A stretch of DNA of 47,204 nt, taken from Oscillospiraceae bacterium (GTDB lineage Bacteria > Bacillota > Clostridia > Oscillospirales > Oscillospiraceae). Positions 14,761-23,108 of the stretch are shown piece after piece. The DNA lies in contig CACYLY010000030.1 in assembly GCA_902775355.1 (NCBI GenBank), positions 1 to 47,204 on the forward strand, written 5' to 3'. The notes below the pieces were generated by a model, which worked only from the letters and a program-made list of their open reading frames with translations, made no database searches and was not told the DNA's origin. Position 1 is the first letter of the stretch. Every line of letters starts with the position of its first letter. Position numbers and translations under genes: made by a program.

Positions 14761-15921
14761 CTGTTCACTGTTCGGAGTGCCCTTGTCGCCGGAGCCGGAG
14801 GTCAGGTCGCAGAGGGAGCCGATCAGGTCCGTGAGACGCCGGGGGGTGGTGCCCTCGGAGGCCATCTGGCCCACCAGGTCGCCGTCCTTCTTGCGGATCT
14901 CCTCCTCGATGGCAGAGCGCAGCTCCTCGCCGGAGAGGGCGGCAAAGTCATTGTCCGCCAAGTACTTGAGCTTCAGCTCGTTGGGGGTGCCCTCCAGCCC
15001 CTTGGTGTAGGCCGGGGAGACCACCGGGTCCGCCAGCTCCCAGATCTTGCCGATGGGGTCCTTGAAGGCCCCGTCGCCGTAGACCATGACCTCCAGGCGC
15101 TTGCCGGTCTTCTCCAGCAGCTGGGCCTGGATGGCGTCCACCAGAGCCTGGCAGTCCCGGGGGAAGAGCTTGATCTTGTCCTCGGTGGCCTTGTTGGAGC
15201 CCAGCAGGCCGTAGCGCTCGTTGTAGCCGCTGCCGTTTACGGGGGCGGTCATGATCTCGTCCAGACCGAAGATCCGCTCCCCGCCGGCGGCCTTCAGCAG
15301 GCGGGAGGTCCGGGCGCGGGTGTGAATGTCGCAGTGGATCACGTTTTTGGTATAGTCCAGGATGCGGCGGGGATCGTTGGCGAAGATCACCTCCGCCTCG
15401 GCCCCGGATTCCCGGATCAGTTGGGCATAGTAGTCCACATAGTCCACGCCGGTGAAGCGGTGGAAGCGGTAGCCGAAGAGGGCCCGCCAGCGCTCCAGAT
15501 CCAGCACGTCCCGATAGGGGTCGATCCCGTTCTCGTCCAGGGAGTCCCAGTCCACCAGGTGGTTGCCCACCTCGTCGGAGGGATAGGAGAGCATGAGGAC
15601 CACCTTTTTGGCGCCCTTGGCGATGCCCCGCAGGCAGATGGCGAAGCGGTTGCGGCTGAGGATGGGGAAGATGACCCCAATGGTGCCGCCGCCCAGCTTC
15701 TGCCGCACGTCCTCGGCGATGTCCTCCACCGTGGCGTAGTTGCCCTGGGCCCGGGCCACGATGGCCTCGGTCATGGCCAGCACGTCCCGGTCGTGGAAGG
15801 CGAAGCCCTCCTGCTCGGCGGCCCGCAGCAGACAGTCGGGCACGATCGTACGCAGATCATCCCCCTCGCGAATGATGGGGGCGCGGATGCCCCGGGAGAC
15901 GGTTCCTACCATTCGACTCAT
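14758..15921 (-). CDS. CofE-like (F420 gamma-glutamyl ligase family) protein
   Basis: A 387-residue protein resembling the coenzyme F420-0:L-glutamate ligase (CofE) family, with its early motif DVLAMTEAIVARAQGNY and a GVIFPILSRNRFAICLRGIA segment; GDGAFKDPIGKIWELADPV follows in the C-terminal half. Standard F420 biosynthesis genes are not seen here and F420 is not expected in this kind of organism, so the true substrate is unknown. It follows purL by 20 bases as the last gene of the purine run, which suggests a nucleotide- or glutamate-linked role. ATG 15921 was chosen over GTG 15930, whose ribosome site would be too close. The final residues NSEQ and the stop lie in heptad repeats. Confidence 0.7.
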   Translation of the reverse strand: MSRMVGTVSRGIRAPIIREGDDLRTIVPDCLLRAAEQEGFAFHDRDVLAMTEAIVARAQGNYATVEDIAEDVRQKLGGGTIGVIFPILSRNRFAICLRGIAKGAKKVVLMLSYPSDEVGNHLVDWDSLDENGIDPYRDVLDLERWRALFGYRFHRFTGVDYVDYYAQLIRESGAEAEVIFANDPRRILDYTKNVIHCDIHTRARTSRLLKAAGGERIFGLDEIMTAPVNGSGYNERYGLLGSNKATEDKIKLFPRDCQALVDAIQAQLLEKTGKRLEVMVYGDGAFKDPIGKIWELADPVVSPAYTKGLEGTPNELKLKYLADNDFAALSGEELRSAIEEEIRKKDGDLVGQMASEGTTPRRLTDLIGSLCDLTSGSGDKGTPNSEQ

Positions 15922-15941
15922 GGAATACACCTTGCCTTTCT

Positions 15942-18900
15942 TTATCGGAAATACCGGACCGCCGCCTCGAACATGCGCAGGTCGTAGCGGCCGGGGACGT
16001 TTTTGTACAGGTTGGGGCCGATGCGCTCGGCGTGGCCCATCTTGCCGAAGACACGGCCGTCGGGGGAGGTGATGCCCTCGATGGCGCAGAGGGAGCCGTT
16101 GGGGTTGAAAGCCACGTCGTCAGTGACCTGCCCCTCCAGGTCCACATACTGGGTGGCGATCTGGCCGTTGGCGGCCAGAGCCCGGACGGTCTCCTCGTCC
16201 GCCAGGAAGCGGCCCTCGCCGTGGGAGATGGGCACGCTGTATACTTCGCCCACCTCCGTCAGGGCCAGCCAGGGGGACTTGTTGGAGGCGATGCGGGTGC
16301 GGACGATGCGGCTCTGGTGCCGGGCAATGGTGTTGAAGGTCAGCGTGGGGCTGTTCTCATCGGGCTCCGTGATGCGGCCGTACGGTACCAGGCCCAGCTT
16401 GATCAGCGCCTGGAAGCCGTTGCAGATGCCGCAGATCAGCCCGTCCCGCTTCTCCAGCAGCTCCTGCACCCCCTCCTTCACGGGGCCGGAGCGGAAGAAG
16501 GCGGTGATGAACTTGCCGGAGCCGTCCGGCTCGTCGCCGCCGGAGAAGCCGCCGGGGATGAAGATCATCTGGCTGTCCTTCAGACGCTCCGCGAAGCGCT
16601 CTACGCTGCGGGAAATGTCCTCTGCGCTCAGGTTCCGGATCACAAAGATCTCCGGCTCGGCCCCGGCGTCCCGGACGGCCCGGGCGGAATCCACCTCGCA
16701 GTTGGTGCCGGGGAAGGCGGGGATCAGCACCCGGGGCCGGGCGACCTTGACGGCGGGGGCGGGGCGCTCTTGGGCCGTATAGGAGAAGGTCTCCAGCCGG
16801 CAGTCCGGCGCGGGGATATTGCAGGGATAGACGCTCTCCAGCTTGCCCTCGTAGAGATTCAGCAATTCGGCGCAGGAAAGGCTCTCCCCGCCCAGGGTGA
16901 AAGCTCCGTCGTCGGTGAAGACGCCCAGCTCTTCGCCGGGTACGTCGCCGTCGACCTCCAGCAGGAAGGCGCCGTAGTCATAGCCGAAGAGCTGATCGAC
17001 CGTCAGCCCCTCCCGGAAGCGGAAGCCCAGGTCGTTGCCGATGGCCATTTTCCAGATCGCCGCGGCGTCGCCACCCTGACCGGGGGTATAGCAGGCGTAA
17101 ACCTTGCCCGCGCGCATCAGAGCGGTGACTGTTTCGAAGAGGGCCAGCAGGGATCCCGCCGTGGGCAGGCTGTTTTCATCCTTTTCCGGGGCCAGGCGGA
17201 TCAGCCTGTGGCCCGCGACCTTGGCCTCGGGGGAGACGATATCGCCGGTTTTCGCCGTGGTCACCGCGAAGGAGACCAGGGTGGGGGGCACGTCCAGCTT
17301 CTCAAAGCTGCCGGACATGGAGTCCTTGCCGCCGATGGCGGCCACGCCCAGGCCCATCTGGGCCTCGAAGGCGCCCAGCAGCGCGGCCAGAGGCTTGCCC
17401 CAGCGCTTGGGATCCCGGCCCAGGCGCTCGAAATACTCCTGAAAGCTCAGATACACGTCCCGGAAAGCGGCGCCGCTGGCAACCAGCTTGCACACGGACT
17501 CCACCACCGCCAGATAGGCCCCGTGATAGGGGCTTTTTTCGGAGAGGAAGGGGTTGAAGCCCCAGGACATGAGGGAGCAGTCCTCGGTGTGGCCCTGCTC
17601 CAGGGAGATCTTCTGCACCATGGCCTGCACCGGCGTGAGCTGCCGCCTGCCGCCGAAGGGCATGAGCACGCTCCCCGCGCCGATGGTGGAGTCAAAGCGC
17701 TCGCTGAGGCCCCGGTGGGAGCAGCCGTTCAGCTCCGAGACCACGGCGCGCAGGTTTTCGGCAAAGCCGCCGGTCACCGGATCCTGCAGGGCTTCGGGGG
17801 CGGCGGTCTCCACGGTGATATGCTTGGCGGCGCCGTTGGTGTCCAGAAAGGCCCGGCTCAGGTCCACGATGGTCCGGCCGTTCCAGCGCATCTGGAGCCT
17901 GGGCGCGGCCTGGACCGCCGCCACGGGGACGGCCTGCAGGTTCTCCGCCGCGGCCAGGGCCAGGAAGGCCTTTTTGTCCTCGGGGGCGATGACCACGGCC
18001 ATGCGCTCCTGGCTCTCGCTGATGGCCAGCTCCGTGCCGTCCAGGCCCTCGTATTTCCGGGGGACGGCGTTCAGGTCGATGTCCAGGCCCTCCGCCAGCT
18101 CGCCGATAGCCACGGACACGCCGCCGGCGCCGAAGTCGTTGCAGCGCTTGATCATGCGGGCGGCGGCGGGATTGCGGAACAGGCGCTGGAGCTTGCGCTC
18201 CTCGGGGGCGTTGCCCTTCTGCACCTCGGCCCCGCAGGTCTCCACGGAGTGGGCGTCATGGGCCTTGGAGGAGCCGGTGGCGCCGCCGATGCCGTCCCGC
18301 CCGGTGCTGCCGCCCAGCAGGATCACCAGATCCCCCGGGACAGGCCGCTCCCGACGCACATTGGCCTGAGGAGCGGCGGCGATGACCGCGCCGATCTCCA
18401 TGCGCTTGGCGGCGTAGCCCGGGTGATACCACTCGTCCACGATGCCGGTGGCCAGACCGATCTGGTTGCCGTAGGAGGAATAGCCGGCGGCGGCGGTGGT
18501 GACCAGCTTCCGCTGGGGGAGCTTGCCGGGGATGGTCTCGCTGACGGGCTTCAGGGGGTCCGCCGCGCCGGTGAGGCGCATGGCCCCGTAGACATAGGCC
18601 CGGCCGGAGAGGGGATCCCGGATGGCCCCGCCGATGCAGGTGGCGGCGCCGCCGAAGGGCTCGATCTCCGTGGGGTGGTTGTGGGTCTCGTTCTTGAAGA
18701 GCAGCAGCCAGGGCTCGGTCGCGCCGTCCACCGTCACGTCGATCTTCACGGTGCAGGCGTTGATCTCCTCGCTCTCGTCCAGCTTCCGGAGCCTGCCGGC
18801 CTGCTTCAGGGCCTTGGCGGCGATGGTGCCCAGGTCCATGAGGCAGACGGGCTTGGTCCTGCCCAGGTCCCGGCGGAGGGCCAGATAGTCCTCCCAGGCG

Positions 18901-19628
18901 CTTTGGAGCAGGGGATCGGCAAAGCTCGCCTCGTCGATCACGGTGTTGAAGGTGGTGTGGCGGCAGTGGTCGGACCAATAGGTGTCCAGCACCCGGATCT
19001 CGGTGATGCTGGGGTCCCGGCCCTCAGAGCGGAAATAGTCCTGGCAGAAGGCGAAGTCGTCCCCGTCCATGGCGAGACCCAGCTTTTTGCCCAAGGCCTC
19101 CAGCTCCTCCCGCCGGAGCTCCCGGAAGCCCTCCAGGATCTCCACCGCTGTGGGGATCTCATAGCTGAGAGCCAGGGTCTCGGGCTTCGACAGGGCGGCC
19201 TCCCGGGCCTCCACCGGGTTGATGACGTACTTTTTGATCTCTCCCAGCTCCTGTTCGGTGAGGGCGCCGTAGAGGGCGTAGACCTTGGCGGAGCGGATCA
19301 GGGGCCGCTCCCCCTGAGAGAGGATCTGGATGCACTGGGCGGCGGAGTCCGCCCGCTGGTCGAACTGGCCGGGCAGATACTCCACGGCGAAGACCAGGGC
19401 GTCCCCCACGTCCACCAGCTCCGAGGCCAGGTCCAGCTGGGGCTCGGAGAAGACGGTGCGGATGGCGGAGTCGAAGAGCTCCCGGCTCAGGCCCTCCGCG
19501 TCGTAGCGGTTGAAGAGCCGTACCTTGGTGAGGCTTTCGATCCCCAGCAGGGTCCGGGCGTCGTTCAGCAGGGCCCGGGCCTCCTGGTCCAGACCGGGCT
19601 TTTTTTCCACATAAACTCGATAAACCAT
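15942..19628 (-). CDS. purL: Phosphoribosylformylglycinamidine synthase, single chain
   Basis: A 1228-residue FGAM synthase, the ATP- and glutamine-dependent fourth step of IMP synthesis. It is the long clostridial one-chain form: an N-terminal PurS-like segment (MVYRVYVEKKPGLDQEA), a linker with DTYWSDHCRHTTF, two AIRS-type halves (ETHNHPTEIEPFGGAATCIGG; GGKDSMSG), and a class I glutaminase at the C-terminus from about residue 965 (IPAFPGTNCEVDSARA, IPGGFSGGDE, the nucleophile Cys in CGICNGFQAL). All key residues are present. The start is 2 bases after the purD stop, and a CofE-like gene follows. Confidence 0.96.
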   Translation of the reverse strand: MVYRVYVEKKPGLDQEARALLNDARTLLGIESLTKVRLFNRYDAEGLSRELFDSAIRTVFSEPQLDLASELVDVGDALVFAVEYLPGQFDQRADSAAQCIQILSQGERPLIRSAKVYALYGALTEQELGEIKKYVINPVEAREAALSKPETLALSYEIPTAVEILEGFRELRREELEALGKKLGLAMDGDDFAFCQDYFRSEGRDPSITEIRVLDTYWSDHCRHTTFNTVIDEASFADPLLQSAWEDYLALRRDLGRTKPVCLMDLGTIAAKALKQAGRLRKLDESEEINACTVKIDVTVDGATEPWLLLFKNETHNHPTEIEPFGGAATCIGGAIRDPLSGRAYVYGAMRLTGAADPLKPVSETIPGKLPQRKLVTTAAAGYSSYGNQIGLATGIVDEWYHPGYAAKRMEIGAVIAAAPQANVRRERPVPGDLVILLGGSTGRDGIGGATGSSKAHDAHSVETCGAEVQKGNAPEERKLQRLFRNPAAARMIKRCNDFGAGGVSVAIGELAEGLDIDLNAVPRKYEGLDGTELAISESQERMAVVIAPEDKKAFLALAAAENLQAVPVAAVQAAPRLQMRWNGRTIVDLSRAFLDTNGAAKHITVETAAPEALQDPVTGGFAENLRAVVSELNGCSHRGLSERFDSTIGAGSVLMPFGGRRQLTPVQAMVQKISLEQGHTEDCSLMSWGFNPFLSEKSPYHGAYLAVVESVCKLVASGAAFRDVYLSFQEYFERLGRDPKRWGKPLAALLGAFEAQMGLGVAAIGGKDSMSGSFEKLDVPPTLVSFAVTTAKTGDIVSPEAKVAGHRLIRLAPEKDENSLPTAGSLLALFETVTALMRAGKVYACYTPGQGGDAAAIWKMAIGNDLGFRFREGLTVDQLFGYDYGAFLLEVDGDVPGEELGVFTDDGAFTLGGESLSCAELLNLYEGKLESVYPCNIPAPDCRLETFSYTAQERPAPAVKVARPRVLIPAFPGTNCEVDSARAVRDAGAEPEIFVIRNLSAEDISRSVERFAERLKDSQMIFIPGGFSGGDEPDGSGKFITAFFRSGPVKEGVQELLEKRDGLICGICNGFQALIKLGLVPYGRITEPDENSPTLTFNTIARHQSRIVRTRIASNKSPWLALTEVGEVYSVPISHGEGRFLADEETVRALAANGQIATQYVDLEGQVTDDVAFNPNGSLCAIEGITSPDGRVFGKMGHAERIGPNLYKNVPGRYDLRMFEAAVRYFR

Positions 19629-19630
19629 GT

Positions 19631-20902
19631 TTATTCCTCTTTCTGCGCCCGCAGGGCCCGCTGGCCGATGTCGCTGCGGCAGAAGGCGTTTTCAAATTTC
19701 ACCGAGCGGGCCAGGGCGTAGGCCTGCTCGATGGCCGCAGGCAGGGTGTCCGCCACGGCGGTGCAGCCCAGGACCCGGCCGCCGCTGGTGAGCAGCTGCC
19801 CGTCCTTCCGGGCGGCGCCGGCCACGAAGATCTGCCCCTCGTACTTCTCGGGAAGCTCAATGGGATAGCCCTTTTCATAGCTGCCGGGGTAGCCTTTGGA
19901 GGCCAGGATCACGCAGCAGGCGGCGGCGTCCTTGAACTTGACCTGGATCTGGTCCAGCCGCTCCTCGGTGACGGCCCGCATGATCGTGAACAGGTCCGTC
20001 TCCAGCAGGGGCAGCACCACCTGGGTCTCCGGGTCGCCGAAGCGGCAGTTGTACTCGATGACCTTGGGGCCGTCCTTGGTGATCATCAGGCCGAAGTATA
20101 GGCAGCCCTTGAAGGGCCGGCCTTCGGCCTCCATGGCCCGGATGGTGGGCAGGAAGATCTCTTTCATGCAGCGCTCCGCCACGGCGGGGGTGTAATAGGG
20201 GTTCGGCGCCACGGTGCCCATGCCGCCGGTGTTGGGGCCGGCGTCCCCGTCGAAGGCGGCCTTGTGGTCCATGGAGGACACCATGGGCACCAGGGTCTTT
20301 CCGTCGGTAAAGGCCAGGACGGAGACCTCCGGGCCCTCCAGGAACTCCTCGATGACCAGGCGCTCGCCGCTCTTGCCGAACTTGTGATCCTCCATGCTGG
20401 CGCGGACGGCGTCCTCCGCCTCCTCGCGGCTGCGGGCCACCACCACGCCCTTGCCCAGGGCCAGGCCGTCCGCCTTCACCACGATGGGCAGGGGAGAGCT
20501 GCGCACGTAATCCAGGGCCGCCTCCAGTTCGGTGAAGACCTCGTAGCGGGCGGTGGGGATGCCGTACTTTTTCATCAGGTTCTTGGCGAAGACCTTGCTG
20601 CCCTCGATGAGGGCGGCCTCCGAGCGGGGGCCGAAGCAGGGCACGCCGATCTCCTCCAGCGCGTCCACGCAGCCCAGCACCAGGGGATCGTCCGGCGTGA
20701 CCACCGCGTAGTCGATGGCGTTGTCCTCCGCAAAGGAGACGATGGAGGCGATGTCCTTGGCGCCGATGGGGACGCAGGCGGCGTCCGCGGCGATGCCGCC
20801 GTTGCCGGGTAGAGCGAAGAGCTCGGTGATTTCAGGATTCTCTTTCAGCTTGCGGAGCACGGCGTGCTCCCGGCCGCCGCCGCCGATGACCATGACTTTC
20901 AT
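19631..20902 (-). CDS. purD: Phosphoribosylamine-glycine ligase
   Basis: A 423-residue ATP-grasp enzyme that joins glycine to phosphoribosylamine, the second step of purine synthesis. Motifs: MKVMVIGGGGREHAVLRKL at the start, PDDPLVLG, KADGLALGKGVVVA (ATP grasp), GPNTGGMGTVAP and YNCRFGDPETQ (metal and ATP site). ATG 20902 follows GAGGAG; the open frame upstream runs through repeat DNA and is not used. Length is normal. A 149-base repeat-bearing gap separates it from the AICAR transformylase gene. Confidence 0.96.
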   Translation of the reverse strand: MKVMVIGGGGREHAVLRKLKENPEITELFALPGNGGIAADAACVPIGAKDIASIVSFAEDNAIDYAVVTPDDPLVLGCVDALEEIGVPCFGPRSEAALIEGSKVFAKNLMKKYGIPTARYEVFTELEAALDYVRSSPLPIVVKADGLALGKGVVVARSREEAEDAVRASMEDHKFGKSGERLVIEEFLEGPEVSVLAFTDGKTLVPMVSSMDHKAAFDGDAGPNTGGMGTVAPNPYYTPAVAERCMKEIFLPTIRAMEAEGRPFKGCLYFGLMITKDGPKVIEYNCRFGDPETQVVLPLLETDLFTIMRAVTEERLDQIQVKFKDAAACCVILASKGYPGSYEKGYPIELPEKYEGQIFVAGAARKDGQLLTSGGRVLGCTAVADTLPAAIEQAYALARSVKFENAFCRSDIGQRALRAQKEE

Positions 20903-21051
20903 GTTGAACTCCTCATGTGTGTTGTTTCGCATCGGGAGGGGAAAGCGATTGTATCCCCCCGACCCAGTGTGCCGCCGAGCGATGCTCGGCGCTACGGCCC
21001 CCCCTTTTAGGCAAGGGGGGCGTTGTTGCCGCAGGAAAAGGCAGGACGCGA
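20903..21051. repeat. Short repeat mosaic between purH-type gene and purD
   Basis: Contains TGTATCCCCCCGACCCAGTG, then a CGCCGAGC-GA-TGCTCGGCG-type palindrome (20973-20991), then CTACGG and a CCCCCCTT-TTAGGC-AAGGGGGG hairpin (20997-21021). The first and last parts match the module at 39587-39640, where a CCCCAGTT-TGCG-AACTGGGG hairpin stands instead of the palindrome. It lies inside the transcribed pur run. Confidence 0.8.
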
Positions 21052-22230
21052 TCAGTGGTGGAACAGGCGCATGCCCGTGAAGGCCAGCACCATGTTGTAG
21101 CGGTCGGCGGTGGCGATCACATGGTCGTCCCGGATGGAGCCGCCGGGCTCGGCAATGTACTGCACGCCGGACTTCCGGGCCCGCTCCACATTGTCCCCAA
21201 AGGGGAAGAAGGCGTCGGACCCGCAGGTGACGCCGGACTGGGTGGCGATCCAGGCCTTTTTCTCCTCGGCGCTCAGGGGCTCGGGCTTCACGGTGAAGAC
21301 CCGCTGCCATTCGCCCTCGCGGAGAAGATCCTCATACTCGTCGGAGGTGTAGACGTCGATGGCGTTGTCCCGGTCCGGCCGGCGGATGCCGGGGACGAAC
21401 TGCAGGGCCAGCACCTTGGGATGCTGGCGGAGATACCAGTTGTCCGCCTTGGAGCCGGCGAGACGGGTGCAGTGGATGCGGCTCTGCTGGCCGGCGCCCA
21501 CGCCGATGGCTTGGCCGTCCTTCACGTAGCAGACGGAGTTGGACTGGGTGTACTTCAAAGTGATAAGGGACACGATCATGTCGATCTTCGCCTGCTCCGG
21601 CAGCTCCTTGTTGGCGCTGACGATGTTCTGCAGCAGGCTCTCGTCAATCTTGAAATTGTTGTGGCCCTGCTCGAAGCGGATGCCGAACACGTCCTTGTAC
21701 TCCTGGGGAGCGGGGAGGTAGTCGGGGTCGATCTGCACCACGTTGTAATTGCCCTTTTTCTTGGTCTTCAGGATCTCCAGGGCCTCCTCGGTGTAGCCGG
21801 GGGCGATGATGCCGTCGGAGACTTCCTCCTTCAGATAGGCGGCGGTGGCGGCGTCGCAGACCTCGCTGAGGGCGGCCCAGTCCCCGTAGGAGCAGAGCCG
21901 GTCCGCGCCCCGGGCCCGGATGTAGGCGCAGGCGATGGGGCTCAGCTCCGCGCCCTCGGCCACGAAGTAGATGCGCCGGTCAATGTCGCTGAGAGGCAGG
22001 CCCACGGCGGCGCCGGCGGGGGAGACGTGCTTGAAGCTGGCGGCGGCGGGCAGGCCGGTGGCCTCCTTCAGCTCCTTCACCAGCTGCCAGGAGTTCAGGG
22101 CGTCCAGAAAATTGATGAAGCCGGGGCGGCCGTTCAGGACGGTGACGGGCAGCTGGGATCCGTCGGGCATGAAGATGCGGGCGGGCTTCTGGTTGGGGTT
22201 GCAGCCGTATTTGAGTTGCAGTTCTTTCAT
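21052..22230 (-). CDS. purH: AICAR transformylase, stand-alone
   Basis: A 392-residue enzyme equal to the formyltransferase half of bifunctional PurH, converting AICAR to FAICAR with 10-formyl-tetrahydrofolate. It lacks the MGS-like IMP cyclohydrolase domain. Seen: KYGCNPNQKPARIF at the start, AASFKHVSPAGAAVG (the conserved KHxNPCG-like active-site loop), VGAGQQSRIHCTRLAG and SDAFFPFGDNVERA (catalytic region), all in the usual order. ATG 22230 is preceded by GGAGAT on the minus strand. The missing cyclohydrolase activity is supplied by the separate gene at 22476-23108. Confidence 0.93.
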   Translation of the reverse strand: MKELQLKYGCNPNQKPARIFMPDGSQLPVTVLNGRPGFINFLDALNSWQLVKELKEATGLPAAASFKHVSPAGAAVGLPLSDIDRRIYFVAEGAELSPIACAYIRARGADRLCSYGDWAALSEVCDAATAAYLKEEVSDGIIAPGYTEEALEILKTKKKGNYNVVQIDPDYLPAPQEYKDVFGIRFEQGHNNFKIDESLLQNIVSANKELPEQAKIDMIVSLITLKYTQSNSVCYVKDGQAIGVGAGQQSRIHCTRLAGSKADNWYLRQHPKVLALQFVPGIRRPDRDNAIDVYTSDEYEDLLREGEWQRVFTVKPEPLSAEEKKAWIATQSGVTCGSDAFFPFGDNVERARKSGVQYIAEPGGSIRDDHVIATADRYNMVLAFTGMRLFHH

Positions 22231-22475
22231 GTCATAATCTCCATATCATAAGAAATAAAACCGTATCAAAAAACAGAAGAAAGGGGAAAACGGATTGCCG
22301 CGCCGTAGCGCCGACCAGTGGTCGGCGAACATTTGTCGGCCGAGCAATGCTCGGCCCTACGGGGGCAGCCGCAGGGCGGCGAGCCCGGAACAGGCCCTCT
22401 GTCAGCCGCCTCGCGGGGGATCGGCGACTGACACACCCAAGACCCCTTGCACAGGGGAGCTTATCCGCTGTGCCG
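22231..22475. repeat. Repeat-bearing gap inside the pur run
   Basis: 22309-22327 is CGCCGACCA-G-TGGTCGGCG and 22338-22356 is GGCCGAGCAATGCTCGGCC: two palindromes of the same family whose stems differ by paired changes (GACC/GGTC against GAGC/GCTC, and outer CG against GG/CC). The rest (22360-22475) contains imperfect GGGGGATCGGCGACTGAC-type sequence and no recognisable gene or riboswitch. Confidence 0.75.
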
Positions 22476-23108
22476 TCAGTCTCCCAGGTGTTTATTGAAA
22501 AGCTTCACCTCGCCGTGCACATTGGCGTAGAGCGAAACCTTGTTGTCATGGTTCAGGGCTTCCCAGACCTCCTCGGGCTCCGGCATGGTGATGGCCAGAG
22601 GCTCGCCGGTGAAGCTGGGCAGGGGGCTGCCGTCCCCCTGATAGGTGCTGAGGAAATAGCCCTTGCCCTCGTCGCAGCCCTCGTAGTCGTAGGTGCAGCG
22701 GAGGCAGCGGCCGTCCACCCGCTTGAGGATGGACAGGGAAAAGCTACCGTCGGCATGGCAGATCGCGGAGATGCGGGGGGTCCAGTTGGGCTCGTCGGGC
22801 TCATACTCCCGGGTGGCCAGAGCGGCCCGGAACTCGCCCATGTCCCGGATGGTGTCGGTCTGGTTGCCGTTGGTGACGATCAGATCCGTGCCCATGGAGC
22901 GGACGGGGTGGTAGATGATGAGGCTGGGATCCACCAGCTTGGAGGCGTCGAAGGCCTCGGTGCGGATGCCGTCCTCGGTCAGCGAGAAGATGCGGTTGCG
23001 GCTGTTGACGCTGCGGCCCATGATGAAGTAATAGACCCGGTCCCTGCCCACGGCGATGCCGCGGCCGGGATAGCTGTTGTTTCTCAGAAAGTCCAGAAAG
23101 TCGATCAT
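22476..23108 (-). CDS. IMP cyclohydrolase, archaeal PurO-like
   Basis: A 210-residue protein of the IMP cyclohydrolase family first known from archaea (PurO fold, an Ntn-type layout without hydrolase use). It closes FAICAR to IMP, the last step. Family features: GRGIAVGRDRVYYFIMGRS near residue 15-33, RNRIF, DPSLIIYHPVR and VTNGNQTDTI, with a RISAICHADG motif at about residue 128. It stands next to a stand-alone AICAR transformylase, so the two together replace bifunctional PurH. It overlaps purN by 4 bases (ATGA). Confidence 0.85.
   Translation of the reverse strand: MIDFLDFLRNNSYPGRGIAVGRDRVYYFIMGRSVNSRNRIFSLTEDGIRTEAFDASKLVDPSLIIYHPVRSMGTDLIVTNGNQTDTIRDMGEFRAALATREYEPDEPNWTPRISAICHADGSFSLSILKRVDGRCLRCTYDYEGCDEGKGYFLSTYQGDGSPLPSFTGEPLAITMPEPEEVWEALNHDNKVSLYANVHGEVKLFNKHLGD

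Noticed and set aside
14519-14834. Small ORFs in repeat DNA sharing the peptide RRASRRAG with 39243-39547
   Set aside because: The similarity is that of the DNA repeat itself; frames differ in orientation and lack ribosome sites.
16032-19721. A 1229-codon open frame on the + strand
   Set aside because: It is the exact antisense of purL, has low-complexity Gly/Leu/Gln/His-rich translation, no ribosome site, and arises from high third-position GC.
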